A stretch of DNA of 64,000 bases, taken from contig NW_005434661.1 in the NCBI RefSeq assembly GCF_000315625.1, forward strand, positions 696,314-760,313, in the 5' to 3' direction. The DNA is from Guillardia theta CCMP2712. Taxonomy: Eukaryota > Cryptophyceae > Pyrenomonadales > Geminigeraceae. The notes beneath the pieces were generated by a model that searched no databases, was not told the origin of the DNA, and worked only from the letters and a program-made list of their open reading frames with translations. The translations under genes and the position numbers were made by a program. This document shows positions 56,680 to 64,000 of the stretch, in pieces; the first letter of the stretch is position 1, and the number at the start of each line of letters is the position of its first letter.

Positions 56680-59600
56680 TTAATAAACTTCACCACGCTT
56701 TGCTCCCTGCAGGTCGCATGAGTGTCCTTCTTCTCCTCCTTCACCACCACCACCATATCTTTCTCCTCCTCCTCCTCCTCCTCCTCCTCGATCAGGTTTG
56801 AGTTCAGTACCTTGAGCATGTTTTTGACGAAGTCGTTGAACTTGGAGTTGTCGATGAGGTCCTCCATCCTCTTGTGGCATCGCCAGATCCAGCAGCCGTC
56901 GGTGGATCCGGGCCTGTTGATCATGTCGCTCTTGGGATTCTGCGACCTCATGTTCTCCCACATGTCAAGATAATCCTTGAGGGTGCAGCTCGTCAACAGC
57001 TCTGACACCACAGCAGATTCCTCACCTGGATGGGGTTGATGGTCCACATAGCTGAGCTCTCCGCGTGCATCTTGATGATCTTCTGGCTGATCCAGTCAGG
57101 AGGACCACCCGGCATGTTTCCTTGCCCAATGAACTCATGGTAGAATCGCTCAGCCTCGCCCCAGTTCTCGTTCCACCAGAGCCTGCAAGGGCTGCAATCG
57201 TGGCAAGAGCTTGCTGCCACGGTCAAGTAGCCATAGTCCCACGTCTTTCCGTCGCACCACCTTTGAATCTTCAAACCTAAGATGCCCAGCTCAAGCAGGA
57301 CAGGGCCAACCTGTGTGTCGTCAGAACATCCAGCGTTAAGACGAGTTTGCACGCTCACCTCTGGGGGAACATTACCCAGATCTTCACCACAGATCATCAT
57401 GTTGGAGGCGGTCTGGATTGCTCGCAAGTTGCGGAGCCCGTTCTCACGAAGTCCACCGTTGGGTTCGTACCTTCCTCCACCACCACTCTTGGGGATTTCC
57501 CACATACGGAAGAATCCAAGGACGTGGTCGATGCGGTACGCATGGAAATACTGCTCCATATGGGTGAGCCTGCGGCGCCACCAGCTGCAGCCATCACGAT
57601 GCATCTGATCCCAGTTGTATGGAGGAAATCCCCAGTTCTGCTCCGGGTCACCGGGGGCTCCAGCGTTCCTGTCCAGCTTGAACAGGTTCGGCTCTGCCCA
57701 CACATCCTGGCTGCAACGAGTAACGCCGATGGGCAAATCTCCTTTCAATGCGACACCCTGTCAGCGAAAGTGAGGAAGAACAAACGAATCCGGCAAGCAT
57801 GAATACCAGGCCCTCGGCATACTCTGAAGCTTCCTTCAACTGGCAGTGAAGATGGTACTGAGTGAAGTACACACGCACAACATGATCGTAATCTGGCCCG
57901 TTAGAGTTGACAATGTTCTCGGCCTCTGTGACCCTCTTCGACCATGTGGTGCAATCAAACCATTTGTTGTTGAAGCCCTTTTCCTTTTCCATTTGCACTT
58001 TGAATGCAGCATACACCTAACGAGTCGTTACATTCGGAAGAATCTTCGAGCTTTAGACCTTCAACCACTTGCTGTTCTTCTCAATCCAGTCTGTAAAATC
58101 TTTGTCGGAAAGGATCTGATTTCAAGCGAAAAAGTCAAAACAGCATGTTCCAAAGTCTTTCACATCAACCTTCTCTTTACCAACTGCGTCGAAGATTCCA
58201 TCAAGAATTTTCTTTTTCTCGTACAATATCTTGGGATAGTCTATCTTCCAGTTTCCATTCAGCTTGTCCACCAAACTCTGCAGTGACCCAATCAAACTGA
58301 TTCACTTCGTTTGTTTCCACTTCACCTGAGCCCATCCAAGTGGCCCACTCATGTCCACACCAAATTTGGATGAATAATACGAGCAAACGCTCTTCGGCTG
58401 AACATAGATGGGGTGCAATGCAAATGCAGAGCAAGCGCTGTACGGGGATGGATCTTCGCCGGAATCATTGATGGGCAAAATCTGAACGAGCTGCAGGCCT
58501 GACGACAAATCCATGTCAATTGTCAAAGAAACTTTTTGCGACTACAGATACCAGATCTGACGCACCAGTCTGCCATCTTCTTGATATCGAGGAATTCACC
58601 TGCATTGCACGTTAGAGGTCATGTGATAGAGTTTGGAAGTTGACGGGATTGGCTCACCAATTCCAGTAGAATCACGAGTCTTGATCCCAGAAACAGGAAT
58701 AGCGACACCGGCTGCCTTGAAAACAGGATTGTAGTAATTGAATGCCTCATCCTGTTTGACCGAACCAATTAGAATGCTACCAGATTAGAGATTTGTCGGT
58801 TCGCTTGCCTTGAGGACGAATTTCGTGCCTGCATCTCCTCCATCAAGAGTCATTTTCCTGTTGCTCTTCTCGGAACAAACAGGCTTGCCATCGCTTAGAT
58901 TTACAAAGTCACAAGGAAGGCAAACTGCAATTTGAAGTTTCACACCTATCCACGATGACATACTTGTACTCGAATGGAAATTCAGAGCGTGGGACCTCAA
59001 CTTGAGCAATAAACACTTGACTTCCAATATTTGCCATCTTAATCTACGTATTTCGACGTTAAAACACCCACGGCAAACAAACATTAGCATTACTTTGCTT
59101 GAGTCGCTGAATGATCCCATGGCAGCGGGCTTTCCCTGAGGATGTAGAAGTAAGGGAAGACAACAACAGCATCTGAGCCGAGACTACCTGGACCCACACG
59201 CTGTGTCCAGCATCCATACGTGGAGCAAACAAGGCAAACCTCACGGTGACTCCATCAGAGTCAGACTTTCCGTTTGGACTCCAGGTGATCTTGGCATGCT
59301 CCACTTCTGGGTTCTGCGTTTCGAGAGTTTTGGAAGTCTTCCCCTTTCCAAACACTGCACGCGAGAAGCATGATGTGGCCAAAGTAGCAGGCTAAGAAGA
59401 GTAGGGTCACTGACGCGTGGAGGGAAATGAAGCAATTTCACCTTGGGTGAACGGAAAGAATCCTGTACGTAGACCTTAGCACCGTCAGGCAAGCCTTGGA
59501 CGTTGATGGATCTGTCCGCAATGCGAGCTTCGTATCGATGCGTCTTAGCGAGCACAACGTAGTGGTACTTCACAACTCCCTCAGTCAGCGGCACCTGTAC

Positions 59601-60329
59601 TGTGCCTTCCCATTTCTCTCCCTCCTTCCTCTGCAGTCGCGGAGCTGGGAAGGATAATCAATGAAACCCGGGGGTTTGAAGAGATGGGATCTGCTACCTC
59701 TATTGATATCATTGTTGCCAAAGCAGCTTGCAGGGCCAACAGCTACAATGCTTCCACCATCTACACCGTAGTTGATGGATAGCTTGAGGGTTACAGTTCC
59801 TGTAGAAGCTTCTCCCGGAGTCTTCGTGATTGGGAGTCCCTCCAAGGATTGCTCGCCGCCCCTCAAACTTTGCACTCGAAAACGTGAAGGAACGAGCCTC
59901 GCTTGAAAGGGAGCAGAGAATCCTCTCGGATTGTAATGTTGCAAAGAAACAGCCTGCCAAGAGGTTAGATTCAAAGCTGAGAGCTTGACTCGAGATTCGG
60001 ACAAGCTGGGGGAAGAGATCTCACAAGTCGAGGTAAGTAGGATGAGTCACGATGTTCAACATGCGTGTACAGAGGGAACCAATCAAGTTGAGCAAGCCAT
60101 TCAAGGGTAGGATACGAAGGTGTACGATGAAAAGTGCCAGGATGGTCAGGATCAGGGACAAGGGGCAACAAAGAGGACAAGAATGATCGTTTGAAACACG
60201 GGGTGCAGGTCATCGAAGCAGGAGGAGGAGATGTGCTGGGAGTACCTCAGCAGAGGCGACGAGGAGAAGAAGGGAGACTAAGACCGAGCATGCAAGCGAC
60301 TCGCGCCGCGCCATGCCGAGAGTGTCCAT
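56680..60329 (-). CDS. DPE2: DPE2-type 4-alpha-glucanotransferase with signal peptide and CBM20 domains
   Basis: DPE2 (GH77) transfers glucose from maltose or malto-oligosaccharides to glycans during starch breakdown. The first exon, ATG 60329, is a signal peptide (SLACSVLVSLLLLVASAE) ending at an intron. The next exon begins AVSLQHYNPRGFSAPFQARL, transit-peptide-like. Two starch-binding CBM20 modules follow (LSINYGVDGGSIVAVGPASC...WEGTVQVPLTEGVVKYHYVV; VRFALFAPRMDAGHSVWVQ...FPFEYKYVIVD). The catalytic part reads VAIPVSGIKTRDSTGIGEFL, LVQILPINDSGEDPSPYS, YAWH-type YRIDHVLGFFRMWEIP (nucleophile Asp), GEDLGNVPPEV (acid/base Glu) and SSCHDCSPCRLWW (third acidic residue). It ends NPIQ|DYLDMWENM...WRCHKRMEDLIDN. 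The C-terminal exon either splices to GAKRGEVY with stop near 56680 or reads on to 56595. There are roughly a dozen introns. Confidence 0.9.
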
Positions 60330-60339
60330 CCGCAGGGGT

Positions 60340-61560
60340 GGGGTACTGCAGTTGAAGGGTGAGGATCGGGGAAAGGGGGTGTGCGACATATTCAGGGGGT
60401 ACAAAGCACCTTTATTACTGCCATAACCCCTGAATTCATATTCAAAATTTCTTCAAAGTAGGGGGTATATTTGTAAACACACCGGTATATATCCAAACCT
60501 GGGGGTGAGGGTGAGATACATAACCCACCATTTGGATGAGGCGCACGTACGGGTGGGTTCAGTCGTAGGCAAGGGGTGCAAGGGGACGGTAGAATTTCAC
60601 TTGGGTACTATCTAGACCGCAGGGGTGGACTTGTGCTTGTGGCCTTACTTGACTCTATATGGTGGGTACTATGATGACAAAAAGGGGGTACAGCCTCATG
60701 TATACGAAAAAAATGGGGTACACTCACGAGACTAACGGACTCGGATGGGTGGGGTGATTACCCCTACCCCATGTTAAAAGGGGCATGCACGGGTTAGTCG
60801 ATGGGAGGACGCAACTGTAGGGTGCTGGGCGACTGGGGTGAAATGAGGGAATGAAGGGGGTAGTGTAGCAAGGGGTAGAAAAGCGGGGTGTAGATCAACA
60901 AGTCCGAGGTCGAATCATTTGTGGGGTGGTATGAGGAAAGGTGGGGTGGATGGCTGAATAGATAGGGTGGGGTATATAGGTGGCTCTTTCAATCAGGTAG
61001 AAAGGTGGGGTATATGCTAGGAAAGTTTAGGGTACAGAATTCAACAAGTGGGGTACCTCGTCCAAAAGAGCACCTTGGCAAGGTGACTCATAATCAGCTC
61101 GATGCTGACATCAGGGGTACTTCAATCACCCCCGCTTTCCGTCGATATTTGGTGGTAGGGGTTAAAAAATTGTGTCCAATGGGGTAGGGTGATAAATGGG
61201 AGGGTATTTCATAATGAAAACCAGGTTGATAAGGGGGTGGGTAGGGTGGAGGAGGCCGCTGCATAACAAAAAAAAATGAAGATGGGGCGGGCTTGCAAGC
61301 CACCATATGATGGGTCCGCCCCAGCATTCATCTTTTTTTCTTTTACAGATATAAAATCTTTTTTTTTGCATTATAAGCTGTACGGTTGGTGTACCATCCC
61401 AGCAGGTAGGGGTGCTTCAACCACCCTGTTCTTCATGGGGTACAACCCCATAGTGTTTCTAATTTCCTTTTATCACCGGTACTTTTTCGATCTTATTCGG
61501 GGGATAAGTGGGTACCTCTTTGCAGGTAGCAGGGTAGTGGTAGGTAGATGAAGGGTGGGA
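60340..61560. repeat. 1.2-kb G-rich degenerate tract (GGGGTA/GGGGTG words)
   Basis: The plus strand carries dozens of GGGGTA, GGGGTGG, GTAGGGG and GGGGTAC words at irregular spacing, without a fixed period. Short frames such as 61005-61187 cross it but have no protein character. It separates DPE2 (-) from the next gene (+). Confidence 0.7.
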
Positions 61561-62114
61561 TGGTTTGGGTAGGGTACCTTGGTGGTATGTGTTTGATCGG
61601 GAGGAGTTGAGATTATGGCGACGGATGAAAGGAGGATGCGAACAAGGACCAGGGGAGGGAGGGAGGGGAAGGGGAGAGAGAAGGGGAGGAGTATACAGTG
61701 AGATATATAACCTTTCAGACAAGTCTGAGAGGCGAAGAGTGGGAAGTTGAAGGCGGCAGAGAAAGAAATTTCCAGCCGAAGTTATGCTGGTGAAACAATA
61801 GCTGAGGAGAGGTTTAGGAGGTTAGTATACAAATTCTCGATCTGGCAGATATTGAGAAGTGAGGTATCGATTGATAAAAGGACAAATGAGCATAGTCGAA
61901 GCATTTGACTGAATGATAAAAAGTTAGGCTATTCGAGGTCAGCCAAGGTCTGACCATTCCCGGCAGCATTTGAAGTGGGTGGGATGGGTTTTCTGTGTAC
62001 AGTTTGCCATGCAATTGGCAATTTATTGCTAGCATCGTGTGAAAGATGCTGATATCCGCATACTCCAAGACACTCAACTTGAGGGACGGTTCCGTTGCTA
62101 CCAACTAGCAAGCA
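61561..62114. other. Upstream region of the terminal acidic gene
   Basis: No gene was supported. The region contains a GGGAGGGGAGAG purine stretch (about 61655-61690) and AT-richer DNA before ATG 62115. Confidence 0.35.
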
Positions 62115-63950
62115 ATGGATCTTCCAGGGCTGGTGCATGAAACAACGGTGGAGGAAGAGGATCCTGACCAGGAAGAGCTGACGGATGTTCGTCCGTTTGA
62201 TACAGTAGGATACCAGGGAGGCGATGGGCCGGCGATCGAAGAAGAGCAGTTTGACGTGAATGATGGACAGGAGAGCTCGACTCTTGTTTCTGGTTTCGTG
62301 GACGAAACAGGTAGCGCAGGCCTCGATGCTCGAGAGCTTGCTGGGCAAGATGACAGGACAACAGCACAGGCTCTCTCGTATCAGCTAGCCATACAGGAGT
62401 TGGACGTGGAGGGGGAGGACGAGCTAGCTGCATCGGAGTCCTTTGCGCGGGCGCCATCGTTAAAGCATGGCGCCCCGAGCATAGTGGAAGAGATGAAGGT
62501 TGAAGAGGAGGAGCTTGAGGATGAGGACGGAGAGGAGTATCAGAAACAAATTGCTGCTCCTGCTGCTGTGAATGACAGATCAGAGGCTCATCGTGACTCT
62601 GCAAGAGATGAACAACCCCGCCATGATGAGGGATCGAGTTCGTCGACGAGGGGGGAAATTGTAAGGGAGTCTGTCCGTTCTGGTGAAGAAGAGGGAGCGA
62701 GGGGCCCTCCTGTCCAGTCGAGTGCAACTTTGATGCTTGGGGAAGAGGATGGGCATCAGCAGACTCTCGAGCAACCGCCTCCTCCCCAGCAGCCGGACCG
62801 CTCCATGCCCAAGCAAGAATTTCCATCGGTCCACATCACCGTGTCTCCAGCTCCTGTCGTGCTGGGCGTGCCAGGGATGATAGAGACCGATGCCGACAGG
62901 GAAGAAGCGGAGAAGCAGAAGCAGCGTGTAGAGGAAGCGCAGCTTTCATCCCGAGACTCAGAGGGAGCAGGAGCAGGAGGAGGGATGTACCAGGATCTTC
63001 GACCTCCGTCAGAGCCCGGTTTCCCTCTCGACAGCCGGGTGGAATCAAAGGAACAGGAAGCTACGCAGACAACGATGAGGTCAGAGACAGAGAAGAACCC
63101 GAGGCCTTTCTCAGCTGGAACGGCCAGAGTTAAGGTTTGCAGGCATGTTGTGCTGGGGATGCGGTGATGGTGGCTGCAGATGCCGAGGATACAGCAGAAG
63201 AGACCTTCGTCGGCAGGGTCGAGACAACTCGAGGAGGAGGAGGAGGAGGAGGGAGATTTTCGCGGCACAGGCTCGCTGCTCTTTGAGAAGGAGAGCATGC
63301 AAGCTCTGCGATCTGCTGCCGTGCAGGAGTCGGTCGAGATCGAGGAGGAGAGGAGAGAGACGGCCGGGGAAGCAGTTGCGGAGGATGTAGGACAGACCCT
63401 GCTGCTCGGGCTGTGAGTGAGTGATACCTCGTTCTTTTCCAGGACGAGGACGTGATTCGGTTCGAGCGAGGTCTGAAAGAGCACATGGAGAAGAAGAAGA
63501 AGAAGATGCGAGGGGGGTACACGGAGGTCGAGACCGCAGGTCACTGATTGTTCTTGACCTTCTTCCCCCATCTTTCTCCTCCGTGCCCTCACCCCATCTA
63601 CTTCTCCCCCTCTCCCCTCCACACAAATAAATCAAAACCGCCAACACCTCCTCAATCCTCCTCCTCCTCCTCCTCCTCCACCACCACCTTACTTTTTGGG
63701 CAGAGCGGAAAGACGACTGGGAGTGGCAGCTCCTTAACGTGGCGGGAGGCGATCTCGACCGACTCGTGAAGGGGAGGCAGGAGGAGGACGAGGAGGACGA
63801 GGCAGAGACGTACCGCGTGCGGCAGAGGAGCAGGATGTACAGGATACAAGAGCTGAAGCAAAGGATGCAAGGGACGGGGATCAGGGACTACGTGGAAGAC
63901 CTTACGGAAGACGAAATGAACGAGTGTGCAGTGACCATTGCGAGCGTCAG
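62115..63950 (+). CDS. Acidic, largely disordered protein (3' end outside window)
   Basis: Starts at ATG 62115 (MDLPGLVHETTVEEEDPDQE). Residues 1-340 are Glu/Asp/Ser/Pro-rich without a fold. An intron (about 63136-63198) then leads to QKRPSSAGSRQLEEEEEEE and FEKESMQALRSAAVQESVEI. A further intron leads to DEDVIRFERGLKEHMEKKKK, and the last leads to ERKDDWEWQLLNVAGGDLDR and YRVRQRSRMYRIQELKQRMQ, ending TEDEMNECAVTIASVR at a donor site (63950|GTGAG). The C-terminal helical region looks folded and basic. The gene continues beyond the window. No family was recognised. Confidence 0.6.
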
Positions 63951-64000
63951 GTGAGATGGGATGGAGGGGATATAAGCAGCCTGTTCTTCTCTCCTCCCCA

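Noticed and set aside
62756-63647. Minus-strand ORFs of 178-288 residues
   Set aside because: They are antisense to Glu-rich exons; Ser/Leu runs come from reverse-complemented GAG codons.

Overview
This is nuclear DNA of a eukaryotic alga or protist. Most genes are split by very short GT-AG introns (about 33-125 bp, mostly 43-55 bp), both strands are used, and neighbouring genes lie head-to-head or tail-to-tail with little space between them. A 100-base N block (33192-33291) shows a draft scaffold. A cryptophyte such as Guillardia is my best guess; this is inference. The grounds are the tiny introns, a DPE2-type starch enzyme with an N-terminal signal peptide (cryptophytes keep starch in the periplastid space), and secretory-type leaders on two other normally nuclear proteins. 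Coordinates of split genes give the outer limits. Exon joins were made by eye from splice sites and reading frame.

Layout. 0-4.7 kb: tail of a zinc-knuckle protein, a small membrane ORF, the tRNA 2'-O-methyltransferase TRM7 (+) and sparse DNA. 4.7-8.7 kb: a three-domain Golgi/ER-type protein (glycosyltransferase, FkbM methyltransferase, GT37-like fucosyltransferase). 8.9-12.5 kb (-): an unrecognised charged protein, then the nucleostemin-type GTPase GNL3/NUG1. 13-16.7 kb (+): a many-exon kelch-type protein. 17.3-19.1 kb (-): TDP2. 20.4-21.9 kb (+): a coiled-coil protein. 22.5-26.4 kb (-): an ankyrin/EF-hand protein with introns full of polypurine/polypyrimidine repeats. 26.5-28.7 kb (-): a RhoGAP. 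29.6-32.8 kb (+): an acidic TPR-like protein. 33.1-38.1 kb (-): dymeclin. 38.2-40.0 kb (+): an RWD-RING-DUF167 fusion. 40.6-41.4 kb (+): an unknown protein. 42.8-43.3 kb (+): mitochondrial ATP synthase delta. 43.5-46.2 kb (-): a helical-repeat protein, perhaps Integrator subunit 10.

46.6-52.8 kb is an accessory island. Its ORFs have no clear introns and look less GC-rich than the neighbours. It carries a Crinkler/RHS-like P-loop NTPase plus nuclease-fold protein with a long in-frame tandem repeat, followed by a broken transposase-like gene. On both sides lie copies of the same sequence, one full and one internally deleted. After it, 53.2-64 kb is again dense housekeeping DNA: a probable axonemal protein (+), a HIRIP3/CHZ-like chromatin protein (-), a RidA-family protein (+), DPE2 (-), a 1.2-kb G-rich degenerate tract, and the start of an acidic charged protein that runs off the end.

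The genes do not form one pathway. Themes that recur are Golgi and glycan work (fusion glycosyltransferase, dymeclin), RNA and ribosome biology (TRM7, GNL3), genome maintenance and chromatin (TDP2, HIRIP3-like), and possible traffic to the complex-plastid compartments (DPE2, GNL3, TDP2 leaders).
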